From the NCBI RefSeq assembly GCF_910592395.1, contig NC_088309.1, positions 24,678,599-24,742,598 on the forward strand: a DNA stretch of 64,000 nt, given 5' to 3'. Below are positions 11,001 through 24,376 of this stretch, one piece after another. The notes under the pieces were generated by a model. The model saw only the letters and a program-made list of their open reading frames with translations. It was not told the DNA's origin and made no database searches. Source of the stretch: Lineus longissimus (taxonomy: Eukaryota > Nemertea > Pilidiophora > Heteronemertea > Lineidae). The translations under genes were made by a program, and so were the position numbers. Each line of letters starts with the position of its first letter. The stretch's first letter is position 1.

Positions 11001-14000
11001 CACCAGGTTTATTCAATCAATGTTGGGGATCGAAACGTGTTGTGCATTCTTGATCAAGTGACGTCCTTTTTTTCGATTTCAAAGTTTCAATTGGAATAAT
11101 TCGGATGGGTACAGATATATATGGGTACTTGCTAATTGAGTGTTATTGACGTTCTCACACATTGTGATTGCCCGCAAGTTTAGTCTTAAGGTTAATAGTA
11201 GACATATCGATCTGCCTAAGTCTATACGGCATCCGTCAACACAATTGCCCCTTCCGCTGGTTTAACTCAGCTGCATGTCGTAAACTGTTCGACGTTTACA
11301 GAATGGGTTTCTTTTTACGCCTCACGGGTCAGTCAGTGAACGGTAAAGCCACCATTTGTGTTTGGCACTTGTGGAGCCATTGGGCGGACATTGGTGGGGT
11401 TGGCAGTGAGTGGTTAGGAGCCTTGGAGGAAATGACTTAGTGCCGCGGAAAAGATAAACCAAGAAGCGTACTGTTAGGCACTCTCAGGCGACAATATAAA
11501 AGTAATACGATGAAAATAAAACTTGCAATCTGTAATAATCTAGTATGTTGAGAATTGGTTTTAAGGTCAACTGACGGAGCTAACTAAGTTTTGTGAAATA
11601 TTTGCCAACAAAACCGCATTGTGTTGAGAAAACGAATTTAATTTGAAGCAATAGCTGAAAGTGATTCAGAAAAAGGTATCATTGGGCGCAATCGACATCC
11701 ATAAGTCTATTTGCTTCAATGGACATCCTTGCAGCTAACCATTCCTTGACAAGGCATTAAAGTTAAGTCAGTTGACTCAGTATTGTTCCCTTGGGGTTAC
11801 TCCCGTGAATTACCTTGCGGTGGAGGCGACCTTGTGATGTATCGCGCGGATAAAGTCTGTAATTTGGTAATTTCATGGAGGAATACGCTGATCAGTCATA
11901 ATCATGGTTGGCGTCAAGGTATTCTCAGCAAATATCCATATAAATCAGCAGTTAGTCCCTAAAGGGTACGTCATTCACGTTCCATGTAGTTACTGGTAAC
12001 TCGGGAAAATGAAAATACACAATGCCGTGGTGCAGTTATTGTTCATGCAAGTAAGCTGAAGCGTGGTACATGTATTTTTAAATCTGTCAAGACAGCAGCA
12101 TTGTCGAAATTTATATTCAGTGCGTTTTGTCCTTGGATCAGGCTCTGTGGTTAAGAAAACGAAGGTCTATCAGCCTCAATCGTAGTCTCTGATTCTTTTT
12201 ATTGGGCTAGCTTCCGCATACATCTATTGGGATCAAAGGCGATTCCTCTGTAATGCTAAGAGTGTTGATTAAGTTAAGCCACCATCTAACTTATGTTGTC
12301 AATCTTCCATGGCTTTCATAACAAGTCTTGCGGGTGTAACATCACACCGGGTGATTCGAATAATCGTCCCATCAGACTGGTCTAATCTCGCGGTCCTCCT
12401 TCGTAAGGTCAGTATCATTACGGAGTGTTATCATCACCCATCGATTACATTGAACGACAAGCTGTGCCACCGGTGGTAGAGGCAGATTATGGTCAACGAG
12501 GAGGCAAGACAACTACGCATCGCACTTTATTATTACTCAAGGATATCAACTTGAAATGATATGAAACTGAAAGAAACTAACAATTTAAAATCCAATTAGT
12601 CCATTTTTTCACAGACGTTCCTTCAGTCAAAGAATAAACTGACATGTTTTTTCCGTTTTCTCCTGATATATACATGTATCTCCAAGACGTTGCTCTACGG
12701 AAACACTAAATTATCTGCTCGATCGTTATTTTGGTAGAGTCTGTGAAAGTGAATGATATCGACCAGCTTGAAATAGCTAGGCAGTGTTACTACAGCTTGC
12801 GACAGGATCTACCAGCTATTGCTTGTCTGACAACGTCTTCATACTGACCTGTTATAAAGGACTATATCCGGTAACCAGAGTTTGTTGCAGGGTATACGTA
12901 TTTTCTCGATATTATTAAACTTCTTTTTGTCCCATGTCAATTTTTCGTCGGTCCATTCCTAAAAATAGATTTAAGATACAGTGAGGTGGGACAAGGGTAG
13001 TCCCCAGGGAAAGGCAGCTCCTTCTCAGGGCCCATCTTCTCAAAAAAATAGGCAATGTGCGCGTACACTTTCGCATTCAAGCATAATACGCTTCTACAAT
13101 GTACTCGTACAGATGATAAGTCCAAGATTGGCATTTTTGAGAGAATTGACATTTCTACTGAAGCAATCTGAAGCTGTGTATAATGGACCAGTAAATACTT
13201 TACCGAATAATTGATGTGCATTTTAGGTTTCTCTGAACAAAACCGAAAAGGTATCTATTTACACCAACGGCGTTTATCGCCTCACGAAAAGAGTATGGTA
13301 GGGTTTCCATGAAAGGGGGTTGTAGGAAAGAGTTGGGAGTGCAACTATCAGTGTTCGATTGTCGGGGGACAAAACACCTCTTGCTGGTCCCCTCTTCATA
13401 CGGCCCTGGAATATATTAACAGCTTAAATAATCATCTAAACTGCAACATCATAAGACAGCATCGTTATCGTAACCTACTCGTATCGATCTTAGATTTTTA
13501 AAAATCCTTTGATTACTCCCAACGCGGTTTACAAAATCGTTTGAACAGAGGTGCACAAATTACTAAATAAATAGCTGCAAAGCCGCAATTTCCTCTCTTT
13601 AAGTTGATGACATTAATTGCTATGTATGATCAAAGTCAAGATAACTTTATTCTAGAGTAATCCTCACGTTGTTCTTATCCTGCTCTCGGCAGTGCTTAAA
13701 GACGGCCGTGAGACTGTCGCTGTGTTAATGTCACATACCGGAAGACTTGGATTATCACCGAAACGTGTCTTAAGTGTATCATATTGCAAGCGCGGGTGAT
13801 AAATTGCTATTCTACTATCGGCGTTTGCTCTCTTTAATGATAGAGCTCACCGATAAATCATTGAAGTTGATAAATCTTATGTTGCGCGTAAGAAAATGAT
13901 TAAGTTGTTCGGGTATCGAATGTAATTTCGTTGTTTCGGTGTACGTGTATGACAGTGTTACATACTTAAAATTGACAGAGAGGAGAGTGAGGTGTTGTAA

Positions 14001-17000
14001 TGCCTCTATCGGCATCGTCCCTTCCCCTCCCAGAAAGGCATGTTCAAGATGACTGTTGAACTGCCCTGGAGGTCTACCCCTCCCCCAGCCCGAGATCAAT
14101 GGATACACTCTAAGATAACGGTAGTTTAACGGCCGCCAAACCATATAGCGAAGCTTTAAACAACTGGCCGGTGGGCTTGGAATAATCATTCGGCCAAACA
14201 GCTGCAAGGTATACAAAATCCCTGATAAAGCATCTCAGAAAGGATACATTTTGTGTAAAATCGAAAGGCTGAGTGAAAGGTCACAAATAGAACTTCTGTA
14301 TGTTTTTATAGTGCTGAACACTATGACACCGTACTCTTCCAATTTAATTGCCTCCTTAAGCACGACAAGAGTATGACAAGATAGCTTCAAGCATTAAAAT
14401 ATCACATTGCATTGTTTACTTTCTTCGCACATTGTTAGTGAGATGATGAAACGGTGTTCAAACACGTAGATAAGACTAAATGCGAGGGCCGACATCACGT
14501 GCAACTTTTTCAGCTTTCTACTTAAATCAATTCGCTCCGTCGTACTGTTTGCGCAACTATTGGTGATCAAAACCGCGACATCGATATGTGGGCTCTAACC
14601 AGTCTTTGCTCCGATTCGATATAGCACTTTGTTGATTCGTCATGAAAATCCATTATGCACTCTTTGTCTTTTTTTCCGAGACATACAGAACTTCTCTTTC
14701 GGTTTTTTGTAGTTGGTAACTGCTTGCATGCCATCATTCAGAAGCTGTCCTGTTTTGAGAGTAAACGAGTTACAACAGAAAGACCGCTTCTTCTATGAAT
14801 TTTGTAGAAACATTTGACGGGTCTTTTACAATCTGAATGACGTCACTTACATGTACGACCCTTAGCGTTTCAGGATATGTTGCATTAGCATCATACGAAA
14901 GCAGCATATGTGATTCCGACGTGACCTTTGCCCTAACTCACATTGCTCATCAAAACCCCTCTCCAACGAACCTCCCACCTTATGAGTGATAAGAACCATT
15001 CGGTCACTGCGAATGACAGTATCAGTGGATAATTTCTATAGCACCTTCAAATAGTTTTAGTAATATCAACCGTGCCGAAGGAAAAATGCTTACCTGATGT
15101 GCCGAAAAAACGCTTACCTGGTCTAACCATATGTGTGTTGTCAGAACTTGATTTCGTTCATCCTACAATATAAAGCAAGAACATCAGACTTTTATTAATA
15201 AAAACAACGAATGGTTTCATCGGTCATCAACGAATGAATCAAAACTGTCCCAAAAACTGGCGTCTGAGATTTATCGTTTCCAATCAGACCTCTCTTTGTA
15301 ATTGAGATCAGAACAGGATTTTTACAGGGCATTCGTCATTTGTTAAACATGGTTACCATAGCAATACATGCAATGTGGAATTCGACATTCAATGACATGA
15401 CCGATAAATAATCGTGATGGGTTTTCTAAAACCAATATGAAAATAGACAAACCATAACGTAATTTTTTGATTAAATCGAGAATCGACAGGAAAATTAAAA
15501 ATGAAATTATTGAGATTTTGGGTGAGATGTGATAAGCTGCCTTTAACGTTGATCAATAACACTAATCAGGCTGACAGGATGGATGAATCTATTTAGTTAT
15601 CAAACGTTACAATAATCTTACGTTGGTGTCAATCACCATTAAGGCGGATACGTTTTAACATTGTCATGACCTTCGTGCTAATCATCTCATGTTGGGCAAT
15701 TTCATTTGGCCCATTCGCAACAGCATTCAGGTATGAACGAAAATATCATTCCTAATGAAACCAAGACCTGGGGTTGCTATAGTGCATCAGCTTTGAAGAA
15801 CCGGTCACCTGACGCTGTTTGTCCAATCAGGTTGGGAGAGATTCGCGATGGCCATGTAACAACTAAGGCATTTATTCACCTGGCTATCAACTCGCCCTAC
15901 AAATTAGACGCCAAAGAATTGGACGGATTACATGACACCTAAAAAGTAAGCCGGCTTGGATTGACATCGCATCCGCATTAGTGTAGCTGTAAAAAGCAGG
16001 CAATACGAGTCGGAGTCTCCGTAACCACCTTAGGTGATGGCTGCATCACGAATGTAGGTTGTGTCCTAGTTGATCTCATTGCTTTTTTGGTGATGATGTG
16101 GATGTTGAAGAGGATAGTGATTTGCGTGCTCGCATTACCTCGGCCGCACGAAAAAAAACCAACGACCTGGGATTTCCAAATGCTGTTGGCATCGAGCAGC
16201 TTTACTTCATGTACCACCACAATATTCATACGGATGGTGATGATGATGATGATGATATCATATATAACGGAGGAATACCACGAAATTCCGGCTCGACAAG
16301 TTTTGATCTACTTTTTATGACTGCATCAGTCATTGCATGGATCAGGCTGGAGAGCGATTACCGTGGATGGACTTAGGTTGAAATGCAATTGTTAATAACA
16401 ATAGTATCAACACTATCTCTCTTGCTTGCGACTCCTGGTATCAAAATTTCACTGCTAGGGTGGCCTCGGTTATTGAGTAAAGGAGTCCAAATCAATGGTT
16501 ATCAGTAGTGCACATACCAATTTCTTCCTGAGCGGGCAGAGTACACAGAATCCACACGCAATGTCCCTTTATCACCTCGTTCATTCGAGCACAAGGTTAA
16601 CGGGATTATACGTACCATCATATGCACGAACAATCAATGACTACTTACCACATCGAAAATCTGATTCAATGTGATCCCTAGATCGATGTTGACCGTTTGA
16701 GAAGCATTCTGGACCGGCCGCACAGAATTTTCGTAGTTCGTCATGATGTAGTACAGCAGCCTCTGTTCATCTGATAAAGCTCTGGTCGGGTCTGTTGTGT
16801 TGATAAGCCGTTGATATCCATGATACCCTGAAAATATATAAAAGGTGATATTCGATTTTTATCGATTGTGTAATGATCTTAATACAAAGTCCCACTTGCT
16901 GATCTATTGGCTGCCGCGCTCTCCCCATCAATGATGTCTGAGACAACCATGAGAGGTACTCCACAATTAGTTTGTCATAGTCATATTCAAACTGTCCTCA

Positions 17001-20000
17001 TTAAAACAGGTCATGTATAGTAATTGTAGACCAGTGTAATCATAAAGGGGATGGATCTATCCCCTTGACCTTGATCAGCAGGAAACGATTCTCGTGCCGT
17101 ACATGCGAGTAGTTTTTTCAGCTAGTTTCGACAAAACACTGATCGGTGACCCTGCTGCTTCTTAGATCTGATGGTAAAACCAAAACATAAGTTCAAAAAA
17201 TGCCTGCCGCGCCGCATCATTGAAGATGCTGGTGATAACCAAAGTCTTTTTATCATCATATACTAAAACTAAAAAGGGAAAACAAATCGACAGACACTCC
17301 TATGTAGACGATAATTATTTGCAGGGTCTGCATGAAGGACTTCCCGAAGAGGCAATATCGTCGGTCTGATTATGGCTTATAATCCCTTGAAAGACTGCTT
17401 TATTGCCATTTACAGTGTTTTACTGCTAAATTCATTGCTTCTCAGAGCATTACATTCGATCGTATTCGTAAAATAGCACGTTTAATTGGCAAAAAAGTTT
17501 TCAAATGTGAGCACACTTTGAATGGGATGACAGTTCGTGGAAGACACTTTCAAGAGCCAGTTAGAAAATTCATGGAAAGGCTACGTTTTCACAATATTTT
17601 CTTTTTTTCCACCCGAGACTTTCGTAGTCACACTTTCAATCTGTTCTACAAATTGATACGAGTGTTAAAAACGTATGTTAATGAGACCATCCCTGATGAC
17701 GAAAAATGAGGAGGACAAAAAATTGAATGCAGCCCAGCCATTATAAATGCAGACCTACAATGTAAAGCATATTGTCAACAACAGGTTCGCATTCGGCTAT
17801 AAAAGATATAGGTTAGACAAGGACTTGTCAACAAACAAGTAGTATTGGATGCATAAAGGATATTTTAAGAAGATGATGAGTGCGGTACCACACTACTAGT
17901 ACATGTATATTGTCGACTGCAACGCATTTCATACGGCACTTTTGTGCTCAACATACATTTGTAGGTATTGACGTTCACTCATTACCAAGATTCACCTTCC
18001 TGCAGCTGTACCACAGGAAAGCGTTTTGTATCACCAGCATGATTACGACGAGAATGAGCTGACGGCTTTTGGTAAACATTTTATACTAGCAATTATGACC
18101 ACAAATTGTTTAACAATACTTAATCCTGTAATTCGTTTGTGCTGAAAGAGAAGCTCCCTTTATTAACAAACATACTTATTTCCTTTTTCTCTACACATGA
18201 ATTCATGCATTGAAATCGGTCCCTCAATTACTTGTTAATCTGATCGAAATGACCCATTCACAGAAATGCTCATGCCTTAATCTATTACACATAAGTTAGC
18301 ACCATATAGGCGATGACGTTACGTATGTACATGAAGTGTATGTATTCAATGTCTGTTTATGGCTGTTGGGCATGGTGAACACATGTCAGTGTGGTCGCTC
18401 CTGCATTATTCATGAATTTTGTGTGGTATTTCGTTCAGATCTTCTTGTGCAGGGACAGTCTTGCGTTGCCTCTATGATCTCGATGATATATTTGTAAAGC
18501 ATGTTCAACTGCGTCGTTGAATCTTAGTGATATATTGAACATATTGGATTGTTCTGGTAAATCTTGATATTGAACATGTTCGGTTGTTAGTTATAAATTG
18601 GCCATGTTAGAGTGCTCTTTGGTAGGTATGATTTGTTATGGTAAAGGATATGTGACATTGTACAGTAAAGAGCATGTGTGACAGTGTAAGGCACACGTAG
18701 TGTACCGAGAACGCGCGTGCATGGCTAGCACACATTGGCCGACCCTTCCTTTAACAAAAGCAGGCTCAAAAGTAATTTTAGTTGACCAATCGACCCATGA
18801 AATTTAATTTAAAAAATAAACGTGTATTTATGTATTTTTCTTTGAGTTCTTTAGTTATTCAACAGCATGACGTAGACAATTTTCCAATCTTCCTCCATTC
18901 ATTATCAACCCTTTAACCTGCATATCAAAACAAGATGAACCCAATTTAATATCTGTTGAATTTCACCTGCTGCTTCGGTCTACATTACGAGTTTTATTAA
19001 TACTGGCGAAAATCTTCACTGCTCTACTCGATCCTCTCACATGCGAGTTGCCGTGATTGTTGGGTGGGTTCATTAAACCTTTCGCATGGGAGAACTAGCG
19101 ATGTAATTGCGTGAAATACGACACCAGCCATTTGAGATTCCATTATGGATGCAACAGTTGGTCGTAAATCTGTCGGCGGGTCAGTGTACCTTTTTGATCA
19201 AAGAAAAAAATTGGTTAGTTACACCTGATGCACCTAATGAGATAGAATCGGCTAAAATTATCCTTGGTGCCCGAGAGGGGAACACCCGGTGCCAGAATAA
19301 ATGCAACATAAACCTCCGGCCAGAAAAAAATGATTATAATCTGTGGTATCAGCTCACAACTAATTGAAGAAAGAGATGGCTGGGAACTGTTAAAGAAAGC
19401 ATATCTTTTACGGTATGAAAATGCTTGCCATTGCTTAGAAGTCATGGATTTCCCAATGGGTTTTAAATTGGTGACTCAATGATAAGTGTACTTTCGTTTT
19501 GTGCAACAGGATTTCCTGAGATTCTCTTCAGAAAAAGCTATACTATTGCACACGCACGTTACCATCGTAACTTGGATATGAGTGAGAAGTCGACGGAGAA
19601 ATTTAAATTTCTTTCGTTTTTTCCTATGCACCTTTAGCTTGTCTGCAAGGCAAAAGTACGATTATTTTGCCATTAGATGTGGAGCATCTCTGTGCCCTTT
19701 CTGTCAGTAGGGCAAATACCGCAATATAATTTTCTTACGTTTCCTCCAAATAGCAAAGAATTAAACGTATACATTACCAACAATTCTTAAACCTCTTATC
19801 TCTACGACTTTGGCATCAACTTGAATCCACAGATGATATATGAGTGCCAACGATTCAAATCTTCCCGATAGATGTTTATGGGAACTCTGTTGAAATGGAA
19901 ATCATCTCTTATCTATGCATTGGATTTCTCAAACAATATGTACCATGACGAGTAATTGGTATAAGTTGTTGAGATGTGGGCTCAGAATATCGGGTCGTTC

Positions 20001-21888
20001 ATGTCGGTTGTAAATATGGGTGAGGTATTTAAAGGAATGCGTTTTGTCGTACATATACCAGAATCAAAGTCTGACTGTAGATAGAACCCAGAATAGATGA
20101 TTTTGCGAGATGATTATGATACCATACTAAGTAAGGGAAAGGAACAGGAAGAGACTTATGAAAAGAGGACCCTATTATATTATATTGGATGATAGTGCGT
20201 GGTTGTTGCAATGGAAGCTATGGTTGCGATAATAATGAAAGGATAACACAAAAAAACCCAGAGGATGTGCCCTACCTAAGACGTGTGCTGGGTTAGACAC
20301 CAAAGAAAAAAATCTCTTCATCGTGACAGGAATGGTGAGAGTTTTTATCAGCAAAAAAATGTCAGCTAGCTCTGTATCTGTTCCTACCTTTGAAGTGTTA
20401 CATGGTTTATTGTAGAACGATTCAAAGAAACAAGAAGCCAGTCGTTTCGCCCAAACACGCGACAAAGCGCAACGGGATTGCATGCATATGTACATTGTCG
20501 TTTCACCCTCGCGGTGTTTCAGTAGCCAACCAATATCAGTAAAGTTTTTTCCCCATTCTTTAAAGCATCACTTGATTTTGTGGTGGAGTTTGCCCAACCA
20601 GTATACACCAGCGTGACTGTTTAAAAGCGCTTTAGTATGTCCCGTTGCATGATCAGTCACGCGAATGACAAATGGGGGATTATCTCCCTGTCTGTTTAGT
20701 CATGTTTGTCCCCGTCAAATATCGCTGGCGGAAAAATCGTCACCCAATTATGGTCATGAATGCTCCATGTGCCAGTTATCGGTGAGCTAGTTGAACTCAA
20801 TTGAATTGCATCCTTCATTAGTCTGAGATCTTAGTGAACATAATGCTCTAAATCTTCATCGTTTTCTCTTTTAGCACCAATCTTCATCGATCACAGAGGA
20901 TCAAATTGATTAATTTTCGCTTTTACGATCACTGAGTGTGTGATTTCTTGAACTCTGGCCAGTCCCAGTGACTTAACCGTGACGTGTAGTATGGAACAGA
21001 AAGGTCAACATGACGGCCAATTTTACTAAATTCAAATACACGCCGAAGCACAGACGAGACAGTCTTCCGAGTCAAATCGGCGGCACTTCGATTATATCTC
21101 TGCAAGTTATGGATCGTGTCATCACTTGGAATCAGAAAGTCAAATGAATCTTTTTGCAGATCCACTGTACTGTGCACAATTAATCTCAGATCAATTCCGC
21201 ATGCCGCACACGGCGACAGGAGCCGATGGCAAATGGACTTTAAGATAATGAAATTAGCATCAATCGACCTCCTGGCTTCCTGATCTTGTGTTGGGGCCTA
21301 TACACGCAACCGCATCTTCGAGAAGATATTCCAAAAGAATCGGGCCACAGACATTTGCACTTATTTAGAACTATCATTTGTTCAGCTTAACAGTGAAAAA
21401 TAACCTGCCATAATTGAGGATCAATACGTCTAGTCAGATCACGATGTTCAGTTCATTCCATTGTCGAATAAAACGCAGCCTATTCGTTAACGAGACAGCC
21501 CGTGATTCATCGACTCTTCCTGAAGTTCTTTTCCGTTCTAGAAATGTAAATAAGTTGACTCGCTTGCAAAATTCTGACAACTGTATCAAACAATTCCTCT
21601 GCTGGTATTGTATCCTGACCACCAGAGAATACAGAGAGTATAACCATTCCATTAACTTAATGCCAATTTGATATTTCAGTTAATGCATCAACATGAGTTT
21701 CTCGCAAGATTGATTGCCGTCAATTCTCGCGTGGAATCATTAAATTTGTCAAGATAAGTCAAGACCTCTCGTAAATCGGACGTTAACTTACCACTCAAAG
21801 GATTCGCTAATTTATATTTTGGCTGAAACATCAAGCATTTTGCAACAACGATCATAACGACTATTATGAGACAACGGGCTAGGTCCAA
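8092..21888 (-). CDS. Nicotinic acetylcholine receptor alpha-type subunit (Cys-loop cation channel)
   Basis: Six coding exons on the minus strand, given in transcript order: 21792-21888, 16649-16827, 15118-15162, 12849-12958, 9255-9790, 8092-8699. They sum to 1575 nt, 524 aa plus stop, with all phases matching. The 45-nt and 110-nt third and fourth exons are the classic sizes for nicotinic genes. Residues 1-23 are a hydrophobic signal peptide. The ligand-binding domain follows, with WLPDIVLYN (loop A), the Cys-loop C177-x13-C191 containing FPFD, and vicinal C241-C242 (YSCCPEPYPD), which marks an acetylcholine-binding alpha-type subunit. M1 starts near 262; M2 begins GEKVTLGLTVLL (288-299), the GEK being typical of cation selectivity; M3 starts near 325, M4 lies near 495-518, and the M3-M4 loop is basic. 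It should form pentameric excitatory channels at the cell surface. It resembles the alpha7/alpha9-10 group, but orthology was not tested. Exon 3 has a second donor 24 nt downstream, and another possible first exon lies upstream (see findings). Confidence 0.96.
9791..12848 (-). other. nAChR intron 4
   Basis: About 3.1 kb with no exon recognised. The short minus-strand frame at 9976-10224 has no receptor motif. Contains the roughly 172-bp tandem repeat at 10681-11165. Confidence 0.7.
10681..11165. repeat. Diverged tandem repeat, about 172-bp period, 3 units
   Basis: Units start at GGGATC in 10681, 10852 and 11026 (periods 171 and 174). Each contains a TCAAGTGAC-like segment, then ATTGGAATRATWCGGRTGGGTA and a GGGTACTTG-like block. 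The third unit is shortened. Satellite-like; lies inside nAChR intron 4. Confidence 0.75.
12959..15093 (-). other. nAChR intron 3
   Basis: No additional exon recognised. Open frames at 12937-13221 and 13815-14216 (-) lack receptor motifs; the first merely overlaps exon 4 out of frame. Confidence 0.6.
15094..15117 (-). promoter_or_regulatory. Possible alternative 3' extension of nAChR exon 3 (tandem splice donors)
   Basis: The proximal donor CAG|GTAAGC ends exon 3 at 15118. A second, matching CAG|GTAAGC ends at 15094, followed by a similar TTTTT-CGGCAC sequence, so the donor region looks tandemly duplicated. The 24 nt between them read V-S-V-F-S-A-H-Q in frame with no stop. Use of the distal donor would insert 8 residues after DERNQVLTTHIWLDQ in the ligand-binding domain. 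Use is inferred, not shown. Confidence 0.5.
15163..16648 (-). other. nAChR intron 2
   Basis: No exon recognised. Overlapping short frames near 15978-16376 read through a GAT microsatellite at about 16238-16256 and are not convincing. Confidence 0.6.
16828..21791 (-). other. nAChR intron 1 (about 5 kb)
   Basis: Long first intron between the signal-peptide exon and exon 2. No nested gene is supported. The minus-strand frame at 20929-21177 (82 aa) has an ordinary-looking composition but no recognised domain, signal or splice partners. Confidence 0.6.
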
Positions 21889-22813
21889 CTGGTTTCAGCC
21901 GCTCAAAGCGCTTCCCCCTTTCCGAGATATATATCATAGGAAACTTTTCACCAGAGATTCTATAGTTTCAGCGATCGAAGAACGTTTCGGAATAATCAAG
22001 ACATATGAGATATCATGTACATTTACACGGTCGGCCGATGCAATTTAACATGATCAAGCTACGCCGGTCATATAAGGAATGCGCCTCGAGAGACTCAAAA
22101 TGTAAAGCAGGTGAATGATTTTGACCGACGCTGCCACTGTGATACTGTAAGGTTTGAGGAAGAGAATAAGGCGTTCCAAAGATACGCTTCGAGATTATAC
22201 GTCTTCGAGAACTCATGTCTCGTTCTATATACATTTACATGTTGGAGAAACTTTGCCATTTTTATCTTGGAGTTATCACTTTTCTGATGGCACTTATCAA
22301 ACAAACCACCGAAGTGACCCTGACAGACCACTCCATCCTAGTATGCCAATGACGAGTATCCTACCGGGTCCATTCCCAGTAGCCTTGAACCAAATTGGTT
22401 CCGTGTCTGCAAATGATAACCCTTGGTACTTCACATTTATCTTACTCATTGCTTCGGAACTACACATTAGTAATTATACATATCAAGCATTGGTCGATCT
22501 CTGGAGGTGGTTCCCAATAAAGCGATTGGCGATGATAACCAGTCAACTCAACACTGTCACCAGCCCACGCTGCTGCATGTCCACAGCGATCGAGCAAATT
22601 TTGAATTTATGCTCTGCTTGGTCAGATGTGATAGCCATAGCTAGGCTTGTACTTTTTCATTTTTAATCTTTTTTGCAATGATTTATGACTAGGTTGTTTG
22701 GTTAATAGACTATCATTATATACAAGCTCAAATGGCTACCAATGTTAGAATTACGTATATGACTGCTTTCGATGCTTTATTTGCAACTATTAAACATGGC
22801 TATTTTTGACATG

Positions 22814-23143
22814 ACATCTGTAATGAAATTTCTTGCTATCCTGTTATTTGTTGCCTGTGTTTTAGGTCCCGCCAGGGCATGGTCGAAAGAGCTGTACCAA
22901 CAGAACCCTCACGAGACACGCATTTTCATCATGTTTATATCTGAAATAATGGTTGCCTCTCAGCATGTTCAAACCATGAAATTGATCCAAATGACCTTTG
23001 GGGGCATTATATATTTATTTCAAAACAACTCACAAAAGAGAAATCTGCCGGGTAATCATGTGGCGCCGTCAAGTCAACCAAAAGATGGAAAAATCGATCA
23101 GGCTTGTTTTGAAGAATGCCAATTACATCCCATCATGATTTGA
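22814..23143 (+). CDS. Possible small secreted protein (weak)
   Basis: From the ATG at 22814 the frame opens MTSVMKFLAILLFVACVLGP, a good signal peptide with a likely cleavage after ARA, then about 85 residues with only two cysteines near the end (ACFEEC). No family recognised, no splice sites defined, and the mature part is unremarkable. It might be the first exon of a peptide precursor, or chance. An alternative in-frame ATG exists at 22772. Confidence 0.2.
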   Translation, partial: TSVMKFLAILLFVACVLGPARAWSKELYQQNPHETRIFIMFISEIMVASQHVQTMKLIQMTFGGIIYLFQNNSQKRNLPGNHVAPSSQPKDGKIDQACFEECQLHPIMI

Positions 23144-23631
23144 CCTTGCTATGGAAAACGTTGAGTTTCTCGTCGAAAGGCGCTTCCTGAAAATTCAGGT
23201 TGTATTTTTACTTTTCTTATTAGAGGTTGGTTGCTAAATTGTTACCAAAATACAATGTAGTCAGAACTTTGAACAGAAGATATTTCAAAAAGAGGGTTTA
23301 TAGTAAAATTTCACTAAACCTGGGAAATAAATGTAACAAACGTTTTTAGGCATTCAACAGCTGTCGCTCCTAAAGACTCCTGAAATGCTGTTCAATCAAG
23401 GATGGTACCCCAAATGTTCCCCTGCTAAAGCACTTGCGAGAAATACAAAAATACCCTGTGATGTGCATGTTTTGCCCGATTCTATACTGATATCGGCCAA
23501 GCAACTTGACAAACGTGATGTCATATTCCCTTCAAATAAAGAGCTGTGTTCAGAAAGACCAGTACAAACTCAGCAGTTGAGACAAAAAGAATGCTGACAT
23601 CCTACAAGGCTATTCTTGCAGGGTCACGCCT

Positions 23632-24376
23632 TCATTGGACAGCAACTGGTTTCCAATGAAATAAGATAATCATCTCTTCTTTTCCAACCAAATCTGACTT
23701 GGTGCAGCCAGGTAGACACTGATAGTACCAACCCAATGAATATTTTCCACCACTTGCACGGATTGTGTCGCCATCGCGGCACGTTTCTCGCGGACAGAAC
23801 GTTTTTATTATCAAGATGTCAGAACTGAAGAGATGGCTTGTATGAAAATGCCAAAGAATAAGGAAAAGATGCGACAAAAATGCCTTCCTGATATGTAAGG
23901 ACATCCGCAATAATTACGAGTTCTACTCGGCGGGGAGATTCAAGCGCAGCAAGCCGAGACAGCGATGTGAACAGAGCAAGTTATGCACATCAGCGGCGAA
24001 TAGAAGTTAAGTCATTTGTGTTGGCTGCACCACGTACATGTACGATAGGGCTTACCATGGTCTAGTCATAGCTCACGGCGTTCAGCAGCTCTGAGATTAA
24101 GATATGTCATTCCAGTGCAATAAATAATTTAACTTTAAAGTGATGTATCATCGTACATTGCGTACCACATGATGAAACTGAGTGATGTACCATCTTACCA
24201 TTGCGATACGATACTCTGATATGGTTAGTTCCTTCTTCTTCTTCATCAGAGTCGTGAGACTGAATGATCTCGCCTGATATTTTCATCTTATTGTGAATTG
24301 GAAATGGGCAGTGGTAACCAATTGTGTTAAAGCCAGGACATGGCTGTAACACCTTCGACTGATTAAGCGCAATCAT
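23632..24376 (-). other. Two cysteine-containing minus-strand frames, possible exons
   Basis: Frame 24107-24376 contains a Cys-containing segment and an acidic run (DSDEEEEG), with a good donor RNG|gtaag ending at about 24196. Frame 23632-23910 contains FCPRETCRDGD followed by GWYYQCLPGC. Both look more protein-like than the surroundings, but their splice phases do not join in any way I could find. Function unknown; could be parts of one secreted Cys-rich protein or chance. Confidence 0.15.

Noticed and set aside
20929-21177. 82-aa minus-strand frame inside nAChR intron 1
   Set aside because: Plausible composition but no splice partners, homology or initiation context that I can support.
22154-22666. 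170-aa plus-strand frame
   Set aside because: No domain, signal or repeated pattern; composition looks like random translation.
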